This document shows, piece after piece, positions 6,479 through 14,062 of a DNA stretch of 16,613 nt. The position numbers and the translations under genes are program-made. Under the pieces are notes generated by a model. The model was not told where the DNA came from. It ran no database searches and worked only from the letters and a program-made list of their open reading frames with translations. How positions within the stretch are numbered: the stretch's first letter is position 1; every line of letters begins with the position of its first letter. The DNA is taken from the NCBI GenBank assembly GCA_041744735.1, contig JBGTKH010000185.1:1-16613 (forward strand), read 5' to 3'. Source of the stretch: JBGTKH01 sp041744735. GTDB lineage: Bacteria > Planctomycetota > Planctomycetia > Pirellulales > Pirellulaceae.

Positions 6479-6955
6479 CCCAGAATCCTCCAATTACTAC
6501 AGGTACCTTAAGCGAGCAAAAAAAACTCTGAGTTGCCGTCTCTCTGTGTAGCCCTCCGACCGCGACGGCTAGCCGCCGAAGGTACGACCTTGATCACCTG
6601 CTAGCACCAATCCCGTTAATCCGCAAAATTGCCCTGTCAGTTAATTTTTATGGATTAAAAAGGATGCAGTAACCACACAGGCTAGGTTGCTAGGTTAGCA
6701 TGGTGCGTTCCGCTGTCAAGCACCATTTTTCAAAATACACAGCTTGGGGTAATCGCGTCCATTGGGAACACTGTGGCGACAACTTGTTCAAATCTAGTCT
6801 GAAATCTGCGTTTGTCTACATCCGCAGCGCGCAAAAAAAGAGGGCTCGCAGGAGCGAGCCCTCTTTGGCGATCGATTTAAATTGTCCGTCAGTAAGCACT
6901 TATTGCTTGAATTCCGACGCAACGCCTGTGTTTTTTGCTATCCGCCGTGGGGCGA
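6479..6955. other. intergenic region upstream of the Cys-rich gene
   Basis: About 480 bases without a convincing gene. It contains the Cys-rich gene's leader with its GGAGG (minus strand), an A8 run at 6518-6525, a tandem 8-bp repeat GCTAGGTT (6681-6688 and 6689-6696), an AT-rich stretch at 6605-6660 and the terminator at 6833. A plus-strand reading frame from 6700 crosses the terminator and is rejected. No promoter could be assigned with confidence. Confidence 0.5.
6833..6866 (-). terminator. intrinsic terminator after lipoprotein gene
   Basis: AAAGAGGGCTCGC (6837-6849) pairs with GCGAGCCCTCTTT (6854-6866) around AGGA. On the minus strand the stem is followed by a T run (A7 at 6833-6839 on plus). 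It lies 90 bases past the lipoprotein stop at 6956. Confidence 0.9.
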
Positions 6956-7639
6956 TTAGCGCGGCAGGGTTGGGCTGGCGGTCGAATCCTCGGAAGTGCG
7001 GGCTTGGCGAACGCCATCCTCGGCGTCGGCGCGGGACATTTCTTCGCTCGCCTGTTGCCACTTTTGAAGCATATCCTCGGGGTCTTCGAAGTTTAGGAAC
7101 AGCGGAGCCGTGTTTTCAACAATTTGGGTCGCCATTCCGGCAATGCGCCAGCCGTTTTGCTGATGGCGCAGCACCCAGATGATTTCGTACGACTCGCTGT
7201 TGCCTTGATCGTCGCTTTCCGTCCACACGCTGGGAACGTGAGCGCCGTCCTTATTGGGCGTCACGTATTCAGCTTCTCCGACTTGGTACTTGGCGGCGGG
7301 AGTCCCAGGCGGTTGAACCGCCAAGTCTTTCTTGGCCGTCTCTTCGCGAGCTTTGTCGGTTAGCAATGCGGCCGCGACCATTTCATCGCCCCCTCGAAGC
7401 GATTCCAGAAACGTGGCCACGACCTGCTGAGGCGTTGCGTTGGCAGGGATCGGCGGCTGTGCCGGCACAGCAATCTCGGGTCGTACCGGCGTGGAAGCAT
7501 GGTCATGCGGCGCGCCGGCCAGTGCATGCGAGTGCGCGGCCTGCCCCTTCTCCGGCTGTGCGGTTCCTTGTGAAGGGCCGCAGCCGAACAACGTGAGACT
7601 GGAAAACAGGAACACGAACAAGCATCCGCTGCGTTTCAT
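6956..7639 (-). CDS. lipoprotein, possible NTF2-like fold
   Basis: A 227-residue protein. A lipobox LFGC (17-20) after a hydrophobic signal predicts lipidation at Cys20 and membrane anchoring. Residues 21-66 form a Gln/Ala/His/Pro-rich linker with a HSHALAGAPHDH cluster (36-47). Residues 67-180 (PQQVVATFLESLRGGD...WVLRHQQNGWRIAGM) resemble NTF2/DUF4878-type folds that sit in bacterial lipoproteins, but this is a pattern judgement. The C-terminus is acidic. GGGGAG nine bases upstream supports the start at 7639. It follows csrA on the same strand after 159 bases and ends in its own terminator. Function unknown; the His cluster could bind metal. Confidence 0.75.
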   Translation of the reverse strand: MKRSGCLFVFLFSSLTLFGCGPSQGTAQPEKGQAAHSHALAGAPHDHASTPVRPEIAVPAQPPIPANATPQQVVATFLESLRGGDEMVAAALLTDKAREETAKKDLAVQPPGTPAAKYQVGEAEYVTPNKDGAHVPSVWTESDDQGNSESYEIIWVLRHQQNGWRIAGMATQIVENTAPLFLNFEDPEDMLQKWQQASEEMSRADAEDGVRQARTSEDSTASPTLPR

Positions 7640-7798
7640 CGTTCAGCACTCCCCTTTATGGGTAAAACGTTGTTGGTAACTCCAATACACCCCGACAATC
7701 ATCGCGCCTATAAAAACCTCGCGCGACGAAGGCCGCGAGCGGCGCGGAGTGTCGCAGGAAGTGCAAACGCGGTCAAGCCGAAACGGAATCGAGCGTTC

Positions 7799-8101
7799 TC
7801 AAAACGACGTGGCGCCCGTCCGCGGGGATTTGGCCGCGCCAGCGCGGGTTTGTTCGAGGGTGGATGGACAGACGTAATCGTCGTCCTGCGGTCTCGACGC
7901 ACTCTTCGCGCGAGGTTCTTTGCGAGAAGACGCCATTGCCTCGCGGTCGATTCGTCGTCGGACTTCGTCACGGTGTACGGGCACGCTAGCGGGTGCCTTG
8001 ACGCCCAATCGCACGACGTTTCCTCGAACCTCGACAACCGTGACCTCAATCCCGTGGCCAATCACAATCGATTCACTTTTCTTTCGGCTCAAAACAAGCA
8101 T
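7799..8101 (-). CDS. csrA: carbon storage regulator CsrA, C-terminally extended
   Basis: A 100-residue protein with the CsrA fold in residues 1-55: MLVLSRKKSESIVIG, VEVRGNVVRLGVKAP, PVHRDEVRRRI. The RNA-contact positions known from E. coli CsrA are kept (L4 and R6 region, and the VHR motif). CsrA binds GGA motifs in mRNA leaders and controls translation. E. coli CsrA is 61 residues; here about 40 more Lys/Arg/Ser-rich residues follow. The start at 8101 has AGGAGGT seven bases upstream; the longer reading frame to 8371 is spurious. No flagellar genes are next to it. Confidence 0.93.
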   Translation of the reverse strand: MLVLSRKKSESIVIGHGIEVTVVEVRGNVVRLGVKAPASVPVHRDEVRRRIDREAMASSRKEPRAKSASRPQDDDYVCPSTLEQTRAGAAKSPRTGATSF

Positions 8102-8431
8102 ACAAAACCTCCTTGCTAAAAACTGGGTCCTCGAACTGTCTGAACTACGATCTATGCGGCGCGCCCGGTGGACGCGACACGTTGCAACCTTGTTCGCTAC
8201 GGAACGTCCTGCGAGCTTGGCGCTCTGGGCGAACCGCGCGGAGGATTGGCAACACAAGTCAGACGAGACCGCTCCAAATTGCCTGACAGGCGTCAGGCGG
8301 GGCGGCAAGTCGTTGGCGGGTCTTAATGTCAGGCGGGTAATTTCATGGGCCAGCAGCGAGGCGTGTGTCAAATTGCTGCTGGGTCCATCGACTCATGCTC
8401 TCACACTTATACGTTGTGGTGAAGAATCTAC
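8102..8431. other. intergenic region between csrA and the zinc-ribbon remnant
   Basis: About 330 bases. It holds the csrA leader with a strong AGGAGGT, and the repeat block at 8281-8337. No RNA gene or promoter could be called. A plus-strand reading frame across it (7920-8501) is antisense to csrA and is rejected. Confidence 0.5.
8281..8337. repeat. GTCAGGC repeats upstream of csrA
   Basis: GCCTGAC (8281-8287) and GTCAGGC (8292-8298) form a perfect 7-bp inverted repeat around AGGC. GTCAGGCGGG at 8292-8301 recurs at 8328-8337, 36 bases on. It could be an operator or a repeat remnant, as it sits between divergent genes. Confidence 0.5.
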
Positions 8432-8701
8432 ATGGGCAGCAGAGTGCCGGTCAACCTCAATTCTCCAATTTTTTCCGTCCAGGGTGCATTTCAGCAGATG
8501 ACCGAGTTGGCGGCGGCTCAGTCGACCACGGCCAAGTGCCCGACCTGCGGCATGCGGTGCGATGTGGCGCCGCAGAAGCGGTCGCTGCAATCAGTCGACG
8601 GGGCGGCCGAAGTCGCCGACTTGCAAGCTTATTGCACGGGTTGTCGCCGGTCTTTTTTTCCCGCTGCGTGAAACGTTGGGGCTGGACGGCGTGCATGTAT
8701 C
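8432..8701 (+). pseudogene. transposase N-terminal zinc-ribbon remnant, frameshifted
   Basis: The reading frame from ATG 8432 gives 79 residues with CPTC (36-39) and CTGC (68-71) zinc-ribbon pairs, then RRSFFPAA and a stop. The stop follows a run of seven T (8653-8659). Removing one T continues the product as RRSFFPLRETLGLDG. A zinc ribbon followed by FFPL-x-E-x-LGL matches, from memory, the N-terminal zinc-ribbon region of ISKra4-like transposases. After LGLDG (about 8690) no transposase similarity follows, so the rest is missing. It could alternatively be a stand-alone small zinc-ribbon gene ending at 8671. Terminal inverted repeats were not found. Confidence 0.5.
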
Positions 8702-8861
8702 GGGCGAAGGGTGCACTCGCTCTAAAATCGACTTGCCTGCCAATCGGAAAAAGACTCCAACCCCTTCGCTTGAATCTCGCGCAAGCTGGTTTGGTCACCG
8801 GGATTCTGCTAGATTGACTTGCCGACGAGAGACGAATTGTCACGAGCCGCGGGAGTCCGTC

Positions 8862-9344
8862 ATGACGAAGATTCTGAACATCGTGCCGCAGAAGTGCACC
8901 GGCTGCATGCAGTGCGAGTTGGCTTGTTCGTGGGTGCAGACCGGCATGTTCCAGCCGTCACGCAGCCTGATCCGCGTGAACGTGTTCGACGAAGAGGCCA
9001 GCTACGCACCGTACACGTGCCTGCAATGCGACGAAGCGTGGTGCATGTCGGCCTGTCCGGTGAACGCGATTGCCGTCGACGAGACGACCGGCGCCAAGGT
9101 GGTGATCGATCAACTGTGCATCGGCTGTCACCTGTGCACGATCGCTTGCCCGTTCGGTACCGTGTTCACAACCCCACACACTGACAAGGCCACCAAGTGC
9201 AACCTCTGCGGCGGCGACCCCGCCTGTGCCACGGCCTGCCCGACGGCGGCGATTGAGTTTGTGGAACTCGATAAGGCGGGCGATTGGTTCGCGCCGTGGG
9301 GTGAGAAGGTGAATCGGAATTATGTTGCTGCCGTGGTCAATTGA
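8862..9344 (+). CDS. four-cluster polyferredoxin of the AOR system (AorA-like)
   Basis: A 160-residue iron-sulfur protein with 16 Cys in four groups: 12-15-18-22, 53-56-61-65, 86-89-92-96 and 113-116-122-126. This is the pattern of four-[4Fe-4S] electron-transfer subunits of the HycB/DmsB type and of AorA in the Aromatoleum AOR complex. It should wire AorB to AorC. There is no signal peptide, so it is cytoplasmic. ATG 8862 has GGGAG just upstream; the frame is open back to 8562 only because it runs on from the transposase remnant. A TTGACT at 8814-8819 could be a -35 element, but no good -10 was found. First gene of the likely aor cluster. Confidence 0.88.
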   Translation: MTKILNIVPQKCTGCMQCELACSWVQTGMFQPSRSLIRVNVFDEEASYAPYTCLQCDEAWCMSACPVNAIAVDETTGAKVVIDQLCIGCHLCTIACPFGTVFTTPHTDKATKCNLCGGDPACATACPTAAIEFVELDKAGDWFAPWGEKVNRNYVAAVVN

Positions 9345-9355
9345 GGTGAATTGCT

Positions 9356-9580
9356 TTGTTCGCGAGAGGTCAGTTTGTCGTTTGTGTAAAGAACGAAGGC
9401 TACCCAGCGTCGCTGGAGCTGCGAAAGATTTATCAAGTCGTGGACGACGCGGACGCGGCGAATCACGGTTTCCGACGAGTGATCGACGAGTCGGGTGAAG
9501 ACTATTTGTTCCCCGCTGAATTGTTCGTCCCGATAAAGCTAACGAAGACTGTGGAAAGAGCGCTGACCTTTGCGAGTTAA
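9356..9580 (+). CDS. small conserved-looking protein between aorA and aorB
   Basis: A 74-residue protein starting at TTG 9356, with GAGGTG (9343-9348) overlapping the aorA-like stop as Shine-Dalgarno. The sequence has compact alpha/beta character (RGQFVVCVKNEG, LRKIYQVVDD, GFRRVIDESGEDYLFPAELFVPI). It resembles small planctomycete hypotheticals I have seen with a DESGEDYL core, but I know no function. The 11-base gap to aorA and the SD inside the stop suggest co-translation with the AOR genes. It could equally be a passenger gene. Confidence 0.7.
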   Translation: MFARGQFVVCVKNEGYPASLELRKIYQVVDDADAANHGFRRVIDESGEDYLFPAELFVPIKLTKTVERALTFAS

Positions 9581-9631
9581 AATCTCTCCCCATTTGCTGC
9601 GGCCGTGCGCGATAGGTACCATTTGAAAAAC

Positions 9632-9997
9632 ATGGCAAGTTCACCGTCAAAACCGATGACTGCGACGGAACTCGACGCGATGCACGCTGTGTACCGCCAA
9701 GGCGGAAGTGAGCGTCAGAGGGCACCCCACATTGTGTATCAGGACGCAGGTTGCCCACACGAAGGCTGCGGCCAGCAGATGCAGGCGATTGACTTTCGTT
9801 TGGAAGCGCATGGAAGGGCAGTGCATGACCCTCTGGTGCGCGCCTGGTGGGACGACACGGGGTTTGCCGGCCGCTGTCCGGCGTGCGGCGGTTGGGTTCA
9901 TTTTACGATTCGCGAGAAGCGGGCGATCGCCGACGAGCAGGCGTCGCAGCTTCCACAATTGCCGGACAACTGGTTTGAAGAAGCAACGATCTTGTAG
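9632..9997 (+). CDS. zinc-ribbon hypothetical protein
   Basis: A 121-residue protein with Cys41-Pro-His-Glu-Gly-Cys46 and Cys82-Pro-Ala-Cys85, a likely four-Cys zinc site, plus conserved-looking WWDDTGFAGRCPACGGWVHF (72-91). It could bind metal, nucleic acid or another protein; I do not recognise the family. The start is uncertain: ATG 9632 is preferred, with GTG 9605 and ATG 9656 possible. It lies between the small protein and aorB on the same strand and is likely in the same transcript. Confidence 0.65.
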   Translation: MASSPSKPMTATELDAMHAVYRQGGSERQRAPHIVYQDAGCPHEGCGQQMQAIDFRLEAHGRAVHDPLVRAWWDDTGFAGRCPACGGWVHFTIREKRAIADEQASQLPQLPDNWFEEATIL

Positions 9998-10003
9998 GCG
10001 AAC

Positions 10004-10048
10004 GTGGGGCGTCAGCAGCCCCACGGTGACCAGCGGGCTAACGCCCGC
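10004..10048. repeat. two hairpins before aorB
   Basis: GTGGGGC (10004-10010) pairs with GCCCCAC (10018-10024), and GCGGGC (10033-10038) pairs with GCCCGC (10043-10048) around TAAC. The second is a common planctomycete intergenic motif. They sit just upstream of the aorB ribosome site, so they could protect or attenuate the mRNA. Confidence 0.55.
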
Positions 10049-10074
10049 CGTTCGCCATAGTCAGGAGAAATAAC

Positions 10075-11913
10075 ATGGCTGGATGGACAGGAAAATTACT
10101 GCGAGTGAATTTGACTGCCGGCACGAGCAGGGCGGAACAAATTCCGCAAGATTGGCTGCGGGATTACATCGGCGGCCGCGGGCTGGCGGATCGTTACCTG
10201 TACGAGGAAATGGACCCCGCGGTCGATCCGCTCTCGCCCGAAAACAAGCTGATCTTCGCCACGGGCCCGCTGACTGGTACGCCGGTGCCGTGCGGGGCTC
10301 GTTACATGGTGGTCACCAAAGGGGCGTTGACCAACGCGATTACGACGTCGAATTCCGGCGGCCATTGGGGTCCCGAGCTGAAATTCGCCGGCTACGATTT
10401 GCTGATGCTGGAAGGGCGAGCCTCCAAGCCCAGCTACCTGTTCATCTACGACGATCACGTCGAACTGCGCGATGCGGCGAATTACTGGGGCAAAGTTGTC
10501 GGCGAAACCGAGGACGGCTTGCGGGAAGAGTTGGGCATTCCGGCGCTGCGAGTCGCTTCGATCGGGCCGGCGGGCGAGAAGCTGGTGCGGTTCGCCTGCA
10601 TCATGAACGACAAACATCGCGCGGCCGGCCGTAGCGGTGTCGGCGCTGTGATGGGGTCCAAAAATCTAAAAGCCATCGCCGTGCGCGGCACCGGCGGCGT
10701 GAAGGTGGCCGATCCGGCGGCGTTCATGAAAGCCATGTGGCAGATGCGGGCCGTGATGAAAGACAGCCCCGGCCGCAAAGCGTTTGGCGAACTAGGCACG
10801 GCCGCGACGATCGACATGACGAATGCCTTCGGCGGCTTGCCCACACGGAACTTTCAACAAGGCCAGTTCGAGGACGCCGAGAATCTAAACGGCAACTCGA
10901 TCAAAGACACGCGGCTGGTGGCGAACAAGGCGTGCTTCGCCTGCACGATCGCTTGTGGCCGCGTGACGCATTTGCCGGGTGAGGCCGCGGACAAGTATTT
11001 GGTCAACATGCACCCGCGCAATTGGCGCACGGCGGGCGAAGGGCCGGAGTACGAAAACGCCTGGTCGTTGGGAGCCGATTGCGGCGTTGGCGATTTGGAT
11101 GCGGTGATCAAAGCCAATTGGCTGTGCAACGACCTGGGCATGGATCCAATCTCGATGGGTGCGACGCTGGCTGCGGCGATGGAGCTGTACGAGCGCGGCG
11201 TGTTGACCGATGCGCATGTTGAAATGCCGCTACGTTTCGGTTCCGGCGACGCGCTGGTTCGCATGGTCGAAGCCACCGGGTACCGCGAAGGTTTCGGCAA
11301 CGAGTTGGCCGAAGGCTCGAAGCGGATGGGCGAGAAGCTCGGTCACCCCGAAGTCTTCATGGGCAGCAAAGGGCAGGAGTTTCCGGCCTACGACCCGCGC
11401 GGCTTTCAAGGCATGGGTGTCGCCTACGCCACGTGCAATCGTGGCGCGTGTCACCTGCGCGCATGGACGCCGGGACCGGAAACCAGCGGCGAGATGGACC
11501 CGCACACGCCCGATGGCAAGGCGGAATGGGTCGTACACGAGCAACACCGTACAACCGCGCACGACAACACGGGCATCTGCCTGTTCGTCGCACCGGCCGG
11601 CGGCCCGCTCGAAACGCTCGTCCCCTGCACCGCCGCGGCGACCGGTATACCCTACACGCTCGACGACTTCGTCAAGATCGGCGAACGCACCTGGAACCTG
11701 GAACGACTCTGGAATCTGCGAGCCGGTCTGACAAAGGCCGACGATTCGCTGCCCAAGCGTTTGCTGAACGATGGCCACAAGGCCGGCCCGTCCGCAGGCG
11801 TGACCGTGAATCTCGCCGCGATGCTGCCCGTGTATTACCAGGAAAGAGGCTGGGGCAGCGACGGCGTGCCGACGAATGAGAAGCTGATGGAGTTGGGACT
11901 GGCGTCGTTATAA
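10075..11913 (+). CDS. aldehyde ferredoxin oxidoreductase, tungsten subunit (AorB-like)
   Basis: A 612-residue, full-length AOR family enzyme (Pyrococcus AOR is 605). It oxidises aldehydes to carboxylates using a tungsten bis-pterin centre and one [4Fe-4S] cluster. Seen: GWTGKLLRVNL start, IGGRGLADR (32-40), GPLTGTPVPCGARY, SNSGGHWGPELK; cluster ligands Cys287-x2-Cys290-x3-Cys294 and Cys502 in DNTGIC; active-site-type GPEYEN (Glu325/Glu327) and CNRGACH (His460). Asp497-x2-Gly-Ile-Cys matches the pterin-binding DxxGLC. The start at 10075 has AGGAGA eight bases upstream. AorA lies upstream and AorC downstream. A substrate cannot be predicted. Catalysis would need W and the enzyme is typically oxygen-sensitive. 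Confidence 0.95.
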   Translation: MAGWTGKLLRVNLTAGTSRAEQIPQDWLRDYIGGRGLADRYLYEEMDPAVDPLSPENKLIFATGPLTGTPVPCGARYMVVTKGALTNAITTSNSGGHWGPELKFAGYDLLMLEGRASKPSYLFIYDDHVELRDAANYWGKVVGETEDGLREELGIPALRVASIGPAGEKLVRFACIMNDKHRAAGRSGVGAVMGSKNLKAIAVRGTGGVKVADPAAFMKAMWQMRAVMKDSPGRKAFGELGTAATIDMTNAFGGLPTRNFQQGQFEDAENLNGNSIKDTRLVANKACFACTIACGRVTHLPGEAADKYLVNMHPRNWRTAGEGPEYENAWSLGADCGVGDLDAVIKANWLCNDLGMDPISMGATLAAAMELYERGVLTDAHVEMPLRFGSGDALVRMVEATGYREGFGNELAEGSKRMGEKLGHPEVFMGSKGQEFPAYDPRGFQGMGVAYATCNRGACHLRAWTPGPETSGEMDPHTPDGKAEWVVHEQHRTTAHDNTGICLFVAPAGGPLETLVPCTAAATGIPYTLDDFVKIGERTWNLERLWNLRAGLTKADDSLPKRLLNDGHKAGPSAGVTVNLAAMLPVYYQERGWGSDGVPTNEKLMELGLASL

Positions 11914-11969
11914 TGAGTGTATCGAACAACTGATGTCTACCGTTCCTAGAAAGTGACGCGAGGTGGAAC

Positions 11970-12212
11970 ATGGCGCACGTAACTAGCCAATTCGATTACA
12001 GCAAATTGAGCGTGGCGGAACGCATCGTTCTGGTTCAGGACATTTGGGACAGTATTGCTGAGGAGCAATCGAACTTCGTCCTCAGTGACGCTGAAAAGCA
12101 AGAAATTGATCGCCGTATCGAAAACTACCAGAAATCAGGCACCCAGGGACGTACTTGGGAAGAAGTGAAGCAACGAATGCGGCAAGAAGATGGAACCGAC
12201 GATTCGCTATAG
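11970..12212 (+). CDS. antitoxin, addiction-module component
   Basis: An 80-residue protein with LSVAERIVLVQDIWDSIAEE (13-32), the signature I know from the 'putative addiction module component' antitoxins (Unstab_antitox, PF09720-like). The remainder is charged with a Lys/Glu helix (KQEIDRRIENYQKSG) and a disordered-looking tail, as expected for a labile antitoxin. GAGGTGG lies just upstream. It overlaps the toxin gene by 23 bases, so the two are coupled. It lies between aorB and aorC, a place with no obvious functional link. Confidence 0.9.
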   Translation: MAHVTSQFDYSKLSVAERIVLVQDIWDSIAEEQSNFVLSDAEKQEIDRRIENYQKSGTQGRTWEEVKQRMRQEDGTDDSL

Positions 12213-12486
12213 TCCCGAAGCGGAGGAGGACGTCTACGAAGCTCGCCGTTGGTACGAGAAGAAGCGCAACGGCCTCGGTTGGGACTTCGTCATGTGTGTC
12301 GACGAAGTGCTCGAACGAATTCGCCGAAGTCCGGAATCGTTCCCCGTAGTTTATAACAACGTACGTCAAGCAGTCGTTCGGCGATTTCCTTACAGTATCA
12401 TTTTTCGCGTCGAAGCGGACGAAATCGTTATTTACGCGGTACACCATGGAAGCCGTGATCCCGAAGTGTGGCGTTCGCGGATTTAG
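12190..12486 (+). CDS. ParE/RelE-type toxin
   Basis: A 98-residue protein with the RelE/ParE fold: IRYSPEAEEDVYEARRWYE helix (5-23), RRFPYSIIFRVEADEIVIYAVHH (64-86) and a C-terminal DPEVWRSR (90-97), typical of this family. ParE-type toxins act on gyrase and RelE-type on ribosome-bound mRNA; which applies here is unknown. The start lies in the antitoxin's last codons. AorC starts 43 bases later. Confidence 0.9.
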   Translation: MEPTIRYSPEAEEDVYEARRWYEKKRNGLGWDFVMCVDEVLERIRRSPESFPVVYNNVRQAVVRRFPYSIIFRVEADEIVIYAVHHGSRDPEVWRSRI

Positions 12487-12529
12487 CAATTGACGTTCGT
12501 TCATCCAATTCAAGGGAACTTGCGAAAAC

Positions 12530-13918
12530 ATGCCCACACAACACGTGATCATTGGCGGCGGGCCGGCTGCAACGAATGCATTGGAAACGATCCGCGAATT
12601 CGACGGCGGGACGTCGCAGATCACGCTGATTTGCGATGAACCGGCGCATTCGCGGATGGCGCTGCCGTATTGGCTGGCCAAAAAGATTCCGCGCGAGCAG
12701 ACTTATACGGCGGACGATGCCTACTTTAAGAAATACAAAGTCGACGCCCGCATTGGCGTGCGCGTGGCGAAGGTTGATCCACAGGGCAAGTCACTCACGC
12801 TGTCCGACGGCGGCACGCTGGCGTTCGATAATCTGCTGATCGCTACTGGGTCGTCGCCGCTGGCGCCGGCGATACCGGGAGCGGATCTGCCGGGCGTGCA
12901 ACCGATGTGGTCGCTGGCTCACACAGAAAGCGCGTTGAAAATCGGCGACGCTTTGCCCCAGCCCCGCGTGGTGTTGGTGGGCGCCGGCTTCATCGGCTTC
13001 ATCGTGCTCAACGCCATGTTCAAGCGCGGCTGGAAGCTGGCGGTGGTCGAGCGCGAGCAACACGTGCTGCCGCGGATGCTCGACGATGGAGCCGCGGGAT
13101 TTGTGGAGCGGTGGCTGTCCTGGCACGGTGTCGAGGTGCACGTCGGCACGACCGTTCAAGCGATTCGGCAGGCGGGCGACGGTTCGAAGGTGGTTGAACT
13201 GGCAGACGGCAGATCGATCCCGGCCGACCTTGTGATTCTGGCGACCGGAATCAAAGCGAACTTGGATCTCGTCAACGGCAGCGGCATAAAGACCGATCAG
13301 GGAATCCTGGTCAACGATCGGATGCAATCCAACTTTCCATTCATTTATGTCGGCGGCGACGTAGCTCAAGGGCCCGTGCTGTTCAGCGATCGGCCGGAGA
13401 TTCACGCGATTCAGCCCACGGCAGTCGATCACGGCCGCGTGGCGGGTGCGAACATGGCGGGGCACGAGGTGCGTTACCCCGGCAGCCTGCTGATGAACGT
13501 GGTCGACGTGTGCGGCCTGCAATGCTGCAGCTACGGCAACTGGAACGACGCGGGTGCGGAAGTAATGACCATCGCCAATGCCGGCGGTTATGTCTATCGC
13601 AAGCTGCTGTGGCGCGGCGATCAGATGGTAGGCGCGATCTTCACGGGCCGAGCGAACGACATGGGGATGCTCACCGACGTGGGCATGGTCAAAGGCATCC
13701 TGCAAACTCAGACACCGCTGGGTGCCTGGAAAGATTTCCTGGCCCACAACCCGTTCGACATCCGCCGCGCGTACATTGGGGCGGGCGTGGCCCAACAGCT
13801 CGTCGCCACGACGCTGTTGGGCCGGCCAACGCGCGGCCGGCAGTTTCAATTCGGCGGAGCCAAACCCACCGTGCCTGCCAATCCGGCTCACGCGACGTTT
13901 GTGGCGGCCAAGCAATAA
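12530..13918 (+). CDS. FAD-dependent NAD oxidoreductase of the AOR system (AorC-like)
   Basis: A 462-residue class of two-dinucleotide-binding flavoprotein (Pyr_redox_2). FAD-binding GGGPAA (9-14), LLIATGSS (102-109) and GGDVAQG (275-281) are visible; the NAD-binding motif is GAGFIG (151-156), with Glu174 at the end of the second strand, which favours NADH over NADPH. No CxxxxC redox pair like glutathione reductase is visible. By position it is the counterpart of AorC, the FAD/NAD subunit of the Aromatoleum complex. Weak Shine-Dalgarno (AAGGGAA) 15 bases upstream. The TA pair upstream separates it from aorB. Confidence 0.88.
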   Translation: MPTQHVIIGGGPAATNALETIREFDGGTSQITLICDEPAHSRMALPYWLAKKIPREQTYTADDAYFKKYKVDARIGVRVAKVDPQGKSLTLSDGGTLAFDNLLIATGSSPLAPAIPGADLPGVQPMWSLAHTESALKIGDALPQPRVVLVGAGFIGFIVLNAMFKRGWKLAVVEREQHVLPRMLDDGAAGFVERWLSWHGVEVHVGTTVQAIRQAGDGSKVVELADGRSIPADLVILATGIKANLDLVNGSGIKTDQGILVNDRMQSNFPFIYVGGDVAQGPVLFSDRPEIHAIQPTAVDHGRVAGANMAGHEVRYPGSLLMNVVDVCGLQCCSYGNWNDAGAEVMTIANAGGYVYRKLLWRGDQMVGAIFTGRANDMGMLTDVGMVKGILQTQTPLGAWKDFLAHNPFDIRRAYIGAGVAQQLVATTLLGRPTRGRQFQFGGAKPTVPANPAHATFVAAKQ

Positions 13919-13948
13919 CGGCGCGGACCGGGGGCTTGAGTTTTCGTA

Positions 13949-14026
13949 CGACGGGCCTCCGAGCGCCTCCGAGCCCGTCGGCAAACAGAAATAACATTGC
14001 GACTCGACGGGCTCGGAGGCCCGTCG
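13949..14026. repeat. nested palindromic repeats between aorC and moaD-like gene
   Basis: CGACGGGCCTCCGAG (13949-13963) is perfectly inverted at 14012-14026; GCCTCCGAGCCCGTCG (13965-13980) is perfectly inverted at 14005-14020. Each half can also form its own hairpin: 14005-14012 with 14019-14026 around TCGGAG. This resembles a bacterial interspersed mosaic element and may affect expression of the downstream moaD-like gene. Confidence 0.85.
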
Positions 14027-14062
14027 CACAGAGTTTCGTCAGAGCCTCGGAAGTGTCGAACG

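Noticed and set aside
8102..8371. N-terminal extension of csrA in the same frame
   Set aside because: CsrA starts at MLVLS, with AGGAGGT just upstream; the extension has no CsrA-like sequence.
8562..8861. N-terminal extension of the polyferredoxin
   Set aside because: This open frame continues from the transposase remnant; the ferredoxin family starts near MTKILNIVPQ, with GGGAG upstream of 8862.
12791..14029. 412-residue minus-strand ORF opposite AorC
   Set aside because: It is a GC-rich shadow frame without motifs, while the plus strand has clear FAD and NAD motifs.
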